Shown here piece by piece: positions 1 to 5,993 of a DNA stretch of 12,595 bases. The DNA is taken from NCBI GenBank assembly GCA_934359535.1, contig CAKRLN010000046.1, positions 1 through 12,595 on the forward strand. Reading direction: 5' to 3'. The position numbers and the translations under genes are program-made. A model generated the notes under the pieces. It searched no databases. It saw only the letters and a program-made list of their open reading frames with translations, and was not told the DNA's origin. Within the stretch, counting starts at the first letter, position 1. Every line of letters begins with the position of its first letter. The stretch is from an uncultured Lachnospiraceae bacterium. GTDB taxonomy: Bacteria; Bacillota; Clostridia; Lachnospirales; Lachnospiraceae.

Positions 1-161
1 CTCTCTTCTTTTTTTTGCGGTGTTGCACTTCAAATTATAATCTGCCCACCTCCCTTTACACAAGGGAGGCTTTGATTTTTGCGAAACCACCAAAAATAGG
101 TTTATCAACACACTCACAGCACCGTTTCTCTTTTTGAAACGGTGCTGTAATTTTTTATTTT
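1..161. repeat. Intergenic repeat-like segment with terminator hairpin
   Basis: No gene is visible here. At 49-69 an 8-bp stem (CCTCCCTT with AAGGGAGG, loop TACAC) is followed by a T-rich run on the + strand. From memory, this style of sequence (a CCTCCCTT/AAGGGAGG hairpin after a TGTTGCACTT-like stretch) recurs between genes of gut Clostridia, so it may be a dispersed REP/MITE-like element; that is unproven here. It could also terminate a + strand gene left of the window. Confidence 0.35.
116..156 (+). terminator. Strong intrinsic terminator hairpin
   Basis: A perfect 13-bp stem (ACAGCACCGTTTC at 116-128 with GAAACGGTGCTGT at 136-148), loop TCTTTTT, is followed by AATTTTTTATTTTT. The U-tract is on the + strand side, so it would best stop a + strand transcript entering from the left. 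It also lies 6 nt beyond an A-rich run just after the stop of the minus-strand phosphatase gene and may act in both directions, although the minus side lacks a T-run after the stem. Confidence 0.7.
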
Positions 162-887
162 TCAGTGTCTCTCGTCAAAATTCGAATATGTCTCGCAGAA
201 ACGCGCCTGAAACGATGCGGGCTCATCGCCTGCATAGAGGTGCGAGATATCGCCGAATGCGTTGCATCTGAAAACGGCTTTCCCCTGCTCGCGCTCCTCG
301 GTTATCAGCGTCGTCAGCGAGGTCGGCAGTGCAACGAAATTATGCCAGAGCACAACGGGCGATATCTTTAAAATATGCGAGAGCAGAACGCACTCCACGC
401 CGAAATGGCAGAAGAGCACCACGGTGTCGCTGTTCTCCCGCTCGACTCTGTATATCTTGCCGTCGTGGATATAGCCGTGGCGCGCAAGCAGCTCGTCTAT
501 GCCGTCGCAGACAATTTTGTATTTTTCCGGCACATCCCCGCTGCTGTAAAACGGAGTTGATATCCACTTGTCCTTGTCGTAATAGTCGTCGTTTTCGCTC
601 AGAAACGCAGGCGTTCTGTCCCAGGAATAGGTGTGCTCCCCGCTCTCCGGGTCTATTACATAGCCGTCGAACTCGCGAAGCCAGTCGAATATCTCCGCCG
701 TTCTGCCGAGCGCGTTGAGCGTCGCTTTTGAAGTGTCCTTCGCCCTGCCGAGCGGCGAGCAGTAGAACGCCGCGACATCGAGCTTTGTCAGCCTGTTTTT
801 GAGCAGCTCCGCCTCGTGCCAACCCTTGGGGGTCAGCGAGTCTATCGAATAATCCGGGTCTCCGTGACGAACGATAAGAAGTTTCAT
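162..887 (-). CDS. Histidine phosphatase family protein (phosphoglycerate mutase-like)
   Basis: 241 residues. The N-terminus carries the family signature LIVRHG (R7-H8-G9, with H8 the predicted phosphohistidine). SPLGRAKDTSK at 44-54 matches the SPLxRAxxTA motif with its phosphate-binding Arg, and the second catalytic histidine is H161 in LFCHFG. The family holds a covalent phospho-His intermediate and includes phosphoglycerate mutases and many broad phosphatases; the substrate cannot be told from sequence. There is no signal peptide, so it is probably cytoplasmic. The start is supported by GGAGG at 894-898, 7 nt upstream of ATG. It forms its own transcription unit with a near-consensus promoter at 917-945 and a hairpin right after the stop. 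Nothing links it to its neighbours. Confidence 0.9.
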   Translation of the reverse strand: MKLLIVRHGDPDYSIDSLTPKGWHEAELLKNRLTKLDVAAFYCSPLGRAKDTSKATLNALGRTAEIFDWLREFDGYVIDPESGEHTYSWDRTPAFLSENDDYYDKDKWISTPFYSSGDVPEKYKIVCDGIDELLARHGYIHDGKIYRVERENSDTVVLFCHFGVECVLLSHILKISPVVLWHNFVALPTSLTTLITEEREQGKAVFRCNAFGDISHLYAGDEPASFQARFCETYSNFDERH

Positions 888-916
888 ATAATACCTCCGC
901 AGTTGAGTCTTTTGAA

Positions 917-945
917 ATTATATTACTTTCGTCGGAATTTTTCAA
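917..945 (-). promoter_or_regulatory. Sigma-A promoter of the histidine phosphatase gene
   Basis: On the minus strand TTGAAA (940-945) and TATAAT (917-922) are separated by exactly 17 nt. The start codon is about 30 nt downstream of the -10 box. Confidence 0.75.
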
Positions 946-980
946 CAGGAGTGAATATTTAAAAAAGCCGAATGTAAATA

Positions 981-1015
981 AAAAAGATCATGATCCGTAA
1001 ACCATGACCTTTTTG
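981..1015 (-). terminator. Intrinsic terminator of the zinc-ribbon/TM1266 operon
   Basis: Read on the minus strand, GGTCATG (1003-1009) pairs with CATGATC (986-992) with one G-U pair, and is followed by TTTTT at 981-985. A run of A on the other flank makes it potentially bidirectional. It lies about 30 nt after the stop at 1042. Confidence 0.65.
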
Positions 1016-1041
1016 CGTTCTATGTCGTGCGTAGCTCTCGT

Positions 1042-1299
1042 TTATTCCTCGCTGACTACGCTCGAATATGCGGTAGTCACGCTGAGCCCCGGAACGGTTC
1101 CGAGCTTTTCGGCAAGCGACGAGATAGTCTCAAGCGGCGCATCGAGGGCGACGGAAACTATATTCACGCCCTTTGCGCGGTAAGGTATTCCCATCCTGCC
1201 GATTATATGCTCGCCGAACTCATGCAAGAGAGCGTTGAGCTGCTCGACGGACTCCTCTTTTTCCACTACGATTGAAACAACCGCAACTATTGTCTGCAT
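1042..1299 (-). CDS. TM1266-like ACT/NikR-C-fold small regulator-type protein
   Basis: 85 residues from the ATG at 1297-1299, supported by AAGGGAG at 1308-1314 with 8-nt spacing. A longer reading of the frame to 1374 has no ribosome site and lies inside the upstream gene. The sequence has the hallmarks of the TM1266 (iron-only hydrogenase system putative regulator) family: an N-terminal strand VAVVSIVVEKEESVEQLN, then LLHEFGEHIIGRMGIPYR near residues 23-40, then a second beta-alpha-beta half containing VNIVSVALDAP and LGTVPGLSV. Family members are ferredoxin-like ACT-type dimers often near FeFe-hydrogenase maturation genes; no such gene is visible here, so the ligand and role are unknown. It is second in a two-gene operon, and its ribosome site overlaps the stop of the zinc-ribbon gene, which suggests translational coupling. 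Confidence 0.8.
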   Translation of the reverse strand: MQTIVAVVSIVVEKEESVEQLNALLHEFGEHIIGRMGIPYRAKGVNIVSVALDAPLETISSLAEKLGTVPGLSVTTAYSSVVSEE

Positions 1300-1312
1300 A
1301 AAAATATCTCCC

Positions 1313-1831
1313 TTATTTGAGAATAGTGATCTTTCCGATAACGGGAAGCTCCTTTGCAGTGCCCTTGGCGGCATTGATGATTCCGATTACCGTAAGCACC
1401 GCAAACGCGATGTTAACCAAGCTGCACACACCGCCGATAATAAGAGAAACGGTTTCGTTGACGGCTCCGACAGCGCTGACTATTATTCTGCTAACGAACG
1501 TCCATGCGAACTGGGCTATCGCGAGGACAAGTCCCTGATTCGTGTGGAAGCGCGCATACTTCGAGTCTTTAGCGGCAAAGAGCGGAACAAGCACGAGTAT
1601 TCCCAAATAAGCGAGTACCGCCATAACCTTGTTCGACTGAATGTCGTTTTGGTCGAACTCGGACGTTGTGTCGGGCGTGTTATTGAGCTCATTGATTTTT
1701 GTTCCGAAATCCTTCTTTTCCTCTTCCCACGGCTCTGCCTTAGGCGCTCCGGGCACAACGGGTGCGCCGCAGTCTGGGCAGAAGCGCGCCTCGTCATCTA
1801 TCTTTGAGCCGCAGTTGGTGCAAAATGCCAT
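1313..1831 (-). CDS. Zinc-ribbon domain membrane protein
   Basis: 172 residues. The N-terminus is a double CxxC zinc ribbon (FCTNCG at 3-8 and FCPDCG at 17-22), followed by an acidic linker to about residue 65 and three hydrophobic segments at about 68-88, 99-123 and 128-155. The motif KDSKYARFHTNQGLVL between the first and second segments is typical of small DUF4870-like/Tic20-like membrane proteins fused to a zinc ribbon in Firmicutes. It should be a membrane protein with a cytosolic zinc knuckle; the function is unknown. GGGAGG at 1842-1847 with 10-nt spacing sets the start. It is first gene of an operon with the TM1266-like gene, 13 nt apart, and has its own promoter at 1868-1896. Confidence 0.85.
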   Translation of the reverse strand: MAFCTNCGSKIDDEARFCPDCGAPVVPGAPKAEPWEEEKKDFGTKINELNNTPDTTSEFDQNDIQSNKVMAVLAYLGILVLVPLFAAKDSKYARFHTNQGLVLAIAQFAWTFVSRIIVSAVGAVNETVSLIIGGVCSLVNIAFAVLTVIGIINAAKGTAKELPVIGKITILK

Positions 1832-1867
1832 TATTGTGTATCCTCCCTGATTCCTTAAAGTATTCTA

Positions 1868-1896
1868 ATTATACCAACATTCCGCAAAGTTTACAA
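1868..1896 (-). promoter_or_regulatory. Promoter of the zinc-ribbon/TM1266 operon
   Basis: On the minus strand TTGTAA (1891-1896), a 17-nt spacer ending in TTGG, and TATAAT (1868-1873). The -10 box is perfect; the -35 box matches 4 of 6. Confidence 0.7.
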
Positions 1897-1916
1897 GCGC
1901 AAAACGGCACTCGCTC

Positions 1917-2723
1917 TCAAAGCTCTCTCTGTGCATCGTCGAGCAGGCTCTCTTCCTCCCTGTGCCAGAGATATGCGAGCGTGCCTATGTAGCCCTCTTT
2001 CCACGGCTTGTATTTGCCGTTGTAGTGGACTATCGAGCAGTTCTTCTCAATCCACTCGTGGGTCTTGAGGCTGTGGAGCGCGGTCTTTTCGTCGAGGTTA
2101 TATATCTCCGGCGAGACATAGCGCGTTTTGGTGCAGTAGAGCGCGTTTATAACATCCTGGTCGCCGAGATAGAGCTTGTCCGCGTTCTTGTCGATATAGT
2201 CGAAGAGCTCCTTTGATGTGTAGCTGCGCCTGAGCTCGTCGAGGTTCATCATAAGTATGCCCGCATTGATATATCGTGAGCCCTCAGGCATACCCAAACG
2301 GATATGATTGATATCCTCGACCACGCCAAAAGTGTGGCTCGCCCCGGCGAAGCAAAAGCAGTCGAGATCCATGTTATAGAGATCGGATATGGAGTTGAGA
2401 ATCAGCGTGTCCGGGTCGATATAAAGTATTCTGTCGAGCTCGGCGGGCAGAAATTCGTGCGCGGTGAGCCGATAATATGTCTCTTTGGTTATCCTGTCCT
2501 CCGTCGGAGCGTCGGCGTTGAGCTCGTGGGAAAGGCGGATGGAATGGACATTGAAGCGGCTGCGGTCGATGCCGCGGAATATGCTGTCGATATTCTCGTC
2601 GGTCAGTGACGAGTGGGCTATGTATAAATCGAACTTCGGACAGTCGTCCGCGCGAACGAGCGAATGGAGCATCACGGACAGCGGCCGGATATAATTGGCG
2701 TCAAGCGTTACAAGTATGTTCAT
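1917..2723 (-). CDS. Glycosyltransferase family 8 protein
   Basis: 268 residues from the ATG at 2721-2723, chosen because GGGAGG (2730-2735) sits 6 nt upstream; the 26-residue extension to 2801 would run through the promoter. GT8 landmarks appear in order: NILVTLDANYIRPLSVML at the N-terminus, the metal-binding DxD as YIDPDT (D103-P-D105), YINAGILMMNL at 151-161, LGDQDVIN at 186-193 and HYNGKYKPW at 233-241. Family members are retaining enzymes that transfer a hexose from a UDP-sugar in a Mn-dependent way, usually onto cell-surface lipopolysaccharide, glycolipid or protein. The acceptor cannot be predicted. It is a single-gene unit with a near-consensus promoter and has no visible tie to the Rhs region upstream. 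Confidence 0.9.
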   Translation of the reverse strand: MNILVTLDANYIRPLSVMLHSLVRADDCPKFDLYIAHSSLTDENIDSIFRGIDRSRFNVHSIRLSHELNADAPTEDRITKETYYRLTAHEFLPAELDRILYIDPDTLILNSISDLYNMDLDCFCFAGASHTFGVVEDINHIRLGMPEGSRYINAGILMMNLDELRRSYTSKELFDYIDKNADKLYLGDQDVINALYCTKTRYVSPEIYNLDEKTALHSLKTHEWIEKNCSIVHYNGKYKPWKEGYIGTLAYLWHREEESLLDDAQREL

Positions 2724-2753
2724 CAAAGACCTCCCGGTTATAGATTCAATTAG

Positions 2754-2782
2754 ATTATAATACATTTTCCCCTCTGTTTCAA
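2754..2782 (-). promoter_or_regulatory. Promoter of the GT8 gene
   Basis: On the minus strand TTGAAA (2777-2782) and TATAAT (2754-2759) with a 17-nt spacer. The -35 box lies right after the terminator stem at 2789-2816. Confidence 0.75.
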
Positions 2783-2788
2783 GCGCAG

Positions 2789-2816
2789 AAAACGCCGCCA
2801 CAAAGGACGGCGTTTT
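2789..2816. terminator. Hairpin closing the Rhs island, bidirectional
   Basis: AAAACGCCG (2789-2797) pairs perfectly over 9 bp with CGGCGTTTT (2808-2816). Short T-runs end the stem on both strands. It separates the AT-rich Rhs remnant region from the GT8 promoter and probably stops read-through from the array. Confidence 0.55.
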
Positions 2817-2862
2817 GTACTTTATATTTTCTTCTGCGCGCAGGCTTCGATAAGCTTATCGT

Positions 2863-2997
2863 GTAATCAAACCTTTCGGTCATGCTCACTCCACCTGTCG
2901 ATGAAGTGAACTTTGACACATTGTTGTTCATGTCATATCCGTACTCGGCGGCATAGATGCTCTTCTTGCTGCCGTAAGTGCATCTCCTGATTGAACA
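2863..2997 (-). pseudogene. Rhs/YD-repeat core scrap A (no toxin tip)
   Basis: A minus-strand frame encodes RCTYGSKKSIYAAEYGYDM, then NNNVSKFTSSTGGVSMTERF, then DY. The spacing of aromatic and glycine residues is that of a clostridial YD repeat. The open frame (2779-3084) then continues into unrelated residues and the terminator, so there is no toxin domain or immunity gene after it. The same protein segment recurs in two other scraps: its first half at 5265-5323 and its second half at 6363-6430. It is the most distal and most reduced piece of the array. A possible start with AAGGAGG near 3030 reads a different short frame and is not believed. Confidence 0.6.
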
Positions 2998-3084
2998 ATC
3001 GATTTGATCTTTACCATAGTTGCCTCCTTTACCGTGAGAGTAACAGATGGAGGGAGAGAAAATCCTCTCAATCTGTTTTTTCAC

Positions 3085-3150
3085 TTAAAGACAAAAGGTA
3101 GGCCTTATTTTTGAAAGTTCACAAAATGCGATGCTTGCGGTAATAGATTA
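3085..3150 (-). repeat. Module-boundary repeat R4 (degenerate)
   Basis: Just after the stop at 3154 the minus strand reads TTACCGCAAGCATCGCATTT, which aligns with the start of R1-R3 (consensus CCAGCAAGCATCGCCTTTTG). The arms TTTTG and CAAAA remain but the perfect stem is lost. Downstream, the sequence towards 3035 also aligns loosely with 5383-5433. Confidence 0.4.
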
Positions 3151-3153
3151 TTC

Positions 3154-3615
3154 TTAAATGAATTGTGGCTTTATCCATATTGAAGACAGTTGTTCGTTGT
3201 CAATAACTGCGACGGTATTCTTCGCAAACTCTACACCTTTACTTTTGCTATTACAGTCTGGATTACCAATGCAAACCCATCCTGTTTTGCCATTAAAATA
3301 TGTTTGCCAATCGCTTGCATACTGTATGCCAGTACCCTCTTGGTATTTTCTATCAAACGATACCATTAAGATTCCTGGTTGGGATACAGGGATAACTAAC
3401 TCTTTCTCAATCCAGTTATAGTCTGGATTTAACCCTGTCATTTGAAATACACGTCCATTTTCCAATTTTACATCTAAGCTATTGTACCCGTTTTCAATTA
3501 AAACCGAAAAGTTTACATCATTCCACGGATTATAGAAAAACGAATACTCGTCTTTTAAATATTGTGCTTCCCCATTAAAGACAATATCTTTATAATCAAC
3601 AATAAATCGTATCAT
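3154..3615 (-). CDS. Candidate immunity protein of tip 3612-3794
   Basis: 153 residues, no family recognised. It is rich in aromatic and beta-type segments (FIVDYKDIVFNGE; WVCIGNPDC near residue 113), has no signal peptide or membrane helix, and is probably cytosolic. The start ATG at 3613-3615 has AGGAGT 7 nt upstream and overlaps the stop of the preceding toxin tail in an ATGA arrangement. That overlap and position are what suggest an immunity role: in Rhs and other polymorphic toxins the cognate inhibitor directly follows the toxin tip. The function is inferred from context only. The gene is intact although its toxin is reduced to about 60 residues. Confidence 0.65.
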   Translation of the reverse strand: MIRFIVDYKDIVFNGEAQYLKDEYSFFYNPWNDVNFSVLIENGYNSLDVKLENGRVFQMTGLNPDYNWIEKELVIPVSQPGILMVSFDRKYQEGTGIQYASDWQTYFNGKTGWVCIGNPDCNSKSKGVEFAKNTVAVIDNEQLSSIWIKPQFI

Positions 3616-3794
3616 TGTTTACTCCTAAATAGAAAATGGACAATAGTATTTGTTGTAGTATCAACAACCAGTTCCCAGACACCGGATGAGCCATTATATG
3701 TTCCATTAACAACCCATTTCAGACCATTCTTCAAGCTGGAATCCGCCATTGGTTTTCCCGCTTTCATAATGTTTTTTATTACTCTGGTATCATA
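3612..3794 (-). pseudogene. Displaced toxin tip, headless (KWVV...WELVVD type)
   Basis: An open frame of 60 residues bounded upstream by an in-frame TAA at 3795-3797. It contains AGKPMADSSLKNGLKWVV, GVWELVVD and a final HFLFRSKQ. This looks like the last part of a small polymorphic toxin of all-beta RNase style, resembling tips I recall with a WxxxVD...TxxIxHxxF ending; the family is not named with certainty. There is no start codon with a ribosome site, no Rhs core and no signal, so it cannot make a secreted toxin by itself. It lies 16 nt after the previous immunity-like gene and overlaps the next one by 4 nt. Confidence 0.6.
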
Positions 3795-3810
3795 TTAATT
3801 ACAATGCAGG

Positions 3811-4269
3811 TCAAATATAAGATTTTATCCCATTCTCCTTGAAGAATGTCAAATCCGCTTTTGTAACATCTACCGCAAACGCAATCTTTTCATGTGAAAT
3901 TGTTGCGAACCACAATTTGCCATTTCGATAGAAGCAAATATCTTCGGGAATATCGTTATCTATAGGCAAAAAAACATTGGGCATTAGCAAAAGTTGTTTA
4001 CGGCTTTCCTTGCAACAACGGCAAACCACCATAATTTGATGCCTCATATAACCTAAAAAATTGACAAGCCAATCTTTTCTTTTAAAAATATAGTTTTCTA
4101 CAAACGGTTGTAATTGTACACCATAATTAAAATCGGGAGGCAATTGTGAATAAGGTCTTTTTATAACAGCAGTAACGGAAAATCGGTCTGAATTTTTTGC
4201 TAAATAGTCTACAACTACCGATTCTTCTTTAACAATATCATCATAATTCAAATATATTCTATCAGACAT
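3811..4269 (-). CDS. Candidate immunity protein of tip 4262-4534
   Basis: 152 residues from the ATG at 4267-4269, with AGGAGG at 4281-4286 (11-nt spacing); the ATG and ribosome site lie inside the end of the toxin frame, giving an 8-nt overlap. A longer frame to 4311 is possible but places the ribosome site after its start. No named family is recognised. Visible features are an acidic N-terminus (LNYDDIVKEE), a CRCCKESRK patch in the middle, and a C-terminal stretch PEDICFYRNGKLWFATISHE followed by TKADLTFFKENGI. I recall similar C-termini in immunity-type genes beside Rhs/LXG tips. There is no membrane segment. The role is inferred from position. Confidence 0.65.
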   Translation of the reverse strand: MSDRIYLNYDDIVKEESVVVDYLAKNSDRFSVTAVIKRPYSQLPPDFNYGVQLQPFVENYIFKRKDWLVNFLGYMRHQIMVVCRCCKESRKQLLLMPNVFLPIDNDIPEDICFYRNGKLWFATISHEKIAFAVDVTKADLTFFKENGIKSYI

Positions 4270-4534
4270 AAAACACATGTCCTCCTGTTCTTTTGCCTCT
4301 TCGAGTTGCATGGTAATGTTTCCAGTAGCCTACTCCTCCATGTGGCATATCGTGTACAGGAGAAGCCCCTCCTCCAACAGCCTTGGCTAATTTGTATGCG
4401 TTGTTTCTTGAATCAGCAAATACGCTACCTACTCCGCGAACATACGATATCGCTTGCGAGTAAGAAATTGATTTTGTTGGTATATATGTTCCTACACCGT
4501 TACAATATGTAACATATGATACACTCACATTAGC
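4262..4534 (-). pseudogene. Displaced toxin tip with pretoxin segment, HYH...HVFY type
   Basis: Open for 90 residues after an in-frame TAA (4535-4537). The first 45 residues (SYVTYCNGVGTYIPTKSISY, then SQAISYVRG and VFADSRNNA) are repeated almost unchanged at 6185-6310 in front of a different tip, so they are a pretoxin linker. The variable tip follows: AYKLAKAVGGG, then GVGYWKHYHATRRGKR and GGHVFYV at the end. The HYH...R...H pattern with a terminal HVFY resembles a compact nuclease-like tip common in polymorphic toxins, but I cannot assign catalysis. It has only GTG near 4528 as a start, no ribosome site and no Rhs core, so it is a decapitated module. Confidence 0.65.
4395..4520 (-). repeat. 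126-bp pretoxin repeat, copy 1
   Basis: Matches 6185-6310 with about four mismatches, all in the first third; the last 80 bases are identical. In both copies it encodes the same pretoxin peptide just ahead of different toxin tips, the expected footprint of tip exchange by homologous recombination. Confidence 0.85.
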
Positions 4535-4559
4535 TTATATATGTGCAGCTGTGATTTTT

Positions 4560-5096
4560 TCACTTGGTCATAAGCAACAACAAAATGCTATTATCGGCAG
4601 ATGCGTAGGATACTTGAGTTATATCCGGGACATTGACATACGCGATACCATCATCGCATCCGTATTCATCTATCTGCCTTACAGTACATATTTTCTCATT
4701 AACCGCTGTAACTTGACCAATCACCGAATCAACACCACTGTCCAACAGCTCAACAGAAATCGGCTTTCCCGTTCTTAACGCTTCCAGCATTATTGAAAAC
4801 AGCGCATTTCCATTTTCAAAATCTATCGAAGTCTCTGAAATCAAATCGTCGAAATTCGGACATAGTTTTTTCATTTTTTCATCATACTGTCCGTCCATCT
4901 CAACATAAGTAATACAGCTAATCTTTTTTACCAAAATACCGTCATTTTCTCCATTTGAAGTGAGCATATACAGAGCGAAAAACTCATTGTCAATAAAAAT
5001 TATACGTCCGTATAAGAACTTTGAAATTTCCGAATCGCAAGTATAGACACATACATTCTTTTTCAATGTCATAGCTAATTTTAATATTTCTATCAT
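4560..5096 (-). CDS. Candidate immunity protein with two barrel-like repeats
   Basis: 178 residues from the ATG at 5094-5096, with GGAGG at 5102-5106 five nt upstream; an earlier TTG at 5123 lacks this support. Two halves align to each other: about residues 14-75 (VCVYTCDSEISKF, YGRIIFIDNEFF, NDGILVKKISCITYV) and about residues 115-175 (ISVELLDSGVDS, IGQVTAVNEK, DDGIAYVNVPDITQV). Strand spacing and the G[RQ], DGI and ITxV anchors fit a tandem Sm-like or SH3-like small barrel. The fold call is by eye and unproven. The gene directly follows the toxin tip ending at 5120 (23-nt gap), so immunity to that tip is the best inference. It is intact, soluble and probably cytosolic. Confidence 0.65.
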   Translation of the reverse strand: MIEILKLAMTLKKNVCVYTCDSEISKFLYGRIIFIDNEFFALYMLTSNGENDGILVKKISCITYVEMDGQYDEKMKKLCPNFDDLISETSIDFENGNALFSIMLEALRTGKPISVELLDSGVDSVIGQVTAVNEKICTVRQIDEYGCDDGIAYVNVPDITQVSYASADNSILLLLMTK

Positions 5097-5119
5097 AATT
5101 GCCTCCAAAATATGATTTA

Positions 5120-5350
5120 TCAACTTATTTCCTCTAAAACTTCAAAAATGTAGATCAGCGGAATAATTGCAATGTCATCAACTACCCCTATCCCAGTGAT
5201 ATCGTCTGCAAGTATAAAAAATATAGATGTGGTCACGGCCACTGTTATAACACTCGTTGTTGTTCATGTCATATCCGTACTCGGCGTCATAGATGCGCTT
5301 TTTGCTGCCGTAAGTGCATCTTCCAATAGAGCAATACGTTTGATTGATTT
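5120..5350 (-). pseudogene. Rhs scrap B fused in frame to a DDxTGxGVxDD toxin tip
   Basis: 76 codons are open after an in-frame TGA. The first part, RCTYGSKKRIYDAEYGYDM then NNN, is the same YD-repeat core as scrap A. At the AAC triplet run (5256-5264) it switches to a new sequence: ECYNSGRDHIYIF, then ILADDITGIGVVDDIAIIPL and a hydrophobic end IYIFEVLEEIS. The tip is short and strongly hydrophobic, which could suit a membrane-active toxin, but no family is assigned. The fusion has stayed in frame. There is no start, no signal and no N-terminal Rhs barrel. The stop is 23 nt before the double-barrel partner gene. Confidence 0.6.
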
Positions 5351-5433
5351 TTCAACAGTCGCTTTGTTTTTGCGCGATGAACAGGCGAAGGGAAGGAGAG
5401 CCCCTCCACCTGTTTCCTCACATAAAGGCAAAA

Positions 5434-5525
5434 CTTGTCAGGAGTACTCCTGACACCTTTAAGGGCTTGGTATTATCCCAGCAGTCTGCCCTTTGTCCTC
5501 CAAAGGCGATACTTGCTGGTATAGA
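5434..5525 (-). repeat. Module-boundary repeat R3 with perfect 20-bp palindrome
   Basis: Starts next to the stop of the DUF4304 gene. On the minus strand it reads ACCAGCAAGTATCGCCTTTG, then a short stem (CCTTTG/CAAAGG at 5490-5506), a CCCTTAAAGG stretch and the perfect palindrome TGTCAGGAGTACTCCTGACA at 5436-5455. It aligns along nearly its whole length with R2 (6481-6575). From memory, the palindrome recurs between genes of gut Clostridia, so this may be a dispersed mobile or MITE-like unit. Confidence 0.65.
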
Positions 5526-5984
5526 TTATGATTTTAGTTTTTGTATCACTTCCTCTTTATGCAGAGTTAAAGAATAAATCCCCCCTAAGTTGTCAAGAAT
5601 AAATGATTTACCGCGATTCACAGGTGGGAGAATCTCTTCTTTGAACGCCCTCTCAAAATATGGTCGCAACTCTTCTTCCGTATATTCCTCGTATTCAACT
5701 TGAGCAGTCATAAATTGCTTTCCGTGAAAAGTTTGCTTTCTAGACATTACAGCAATCCTTCCTTGGATGTCACTTTCGTAGTGGGTTGGATAATCTGTAA
5801 TATTCTTAAACTCTCCTATAAAATAGTAATAATTAACGTAGTAGGCATCGCCATAATAGGATTTTTGCAAATCAATCCCACACAAAAGATCATATCCAGT
5901 CAAGTAAAACATGTTCCTTTGTTTTTTAAATCCTCGTTCCGTAAATTCATTTTTGCAAAACTCCTTAAATTGTTTTCTATCCAT
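5526..5984 (-). CDS. DUF4304 domain protein, predicted immunity protein
   Basis: 152 residues. The sequence fits DUF4304: an N-terminal RKQFKEFCKNEFTERGFKK helix, then a strand-rich middle DLLCGIDLQKSYYGDAYYVN and YYYFIGEF, then YPTHYESDIQGR, a YTEEELRPYFERAF helix and an ILPPVNRGKSFI strand. DUF4304 proteins are single-domain cytosolic proteins found repeatedly beside polymorphic toxins and are thought to include immunity proteins. The start ATG at 5982-5984 has GAGG with 7-nt spacing, and the ribosome site shares bases with the TGA of the PD-(D/E)XK-like tip 9 nt upstream. The context therefore makes it the inhibitor of that nuclease-like tip. It is followed directly by repeat R3. Confidence 0.8.
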   Translation of the reverse strand: MDRKQFKEFCKNEFTERGFKKQRNMFYLTGYDLLCGIDLQKSYYGDAYYVNYYYFIGEFKNITDYPTHYESDIQGRIAVMSRKQTFHGKQFMTAQVEYEEYTEEELRPYFERAFKEEILPPVNRGKSFILDNLGGIYSLTLHKEEVIQKLKS

Positions 5985-5993
5985 ATATTAACC

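Noticed and set aside
329..718. 129-residue + strand open frame rich in Arg and Cys
   Set aside because: A shadow of the GC-rich histidine phosphatase gene on the other strand; no ribosome site or family features.
1235..1807. 190-residue + strand open frame
   Set aside because: It lies opposite the zinc-ribbon and TM1266-like genes, which have ribosome sites, a promoter and recognisable motifs. The + frame has no such support and an irregular composition.
1917..2801. Longer GT8 start at 2801
   Set aside because: The extension would contain the -10 and -35 boxes and the real ribosome site; GT8 proteins begin with the NILVTLDANY strand.
3000..3035. AAGGAGG followed by a start and MVKIKSIVQSGDALTAARR, looking like the first residues of a serine recombinase
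   Set aside because: The frame stops within 30 codons, and comparison with 5265-5350 shows that the Rhs-type frame (RCTYGSKK..IY.AEYGYDM) is the one conserved between copies.
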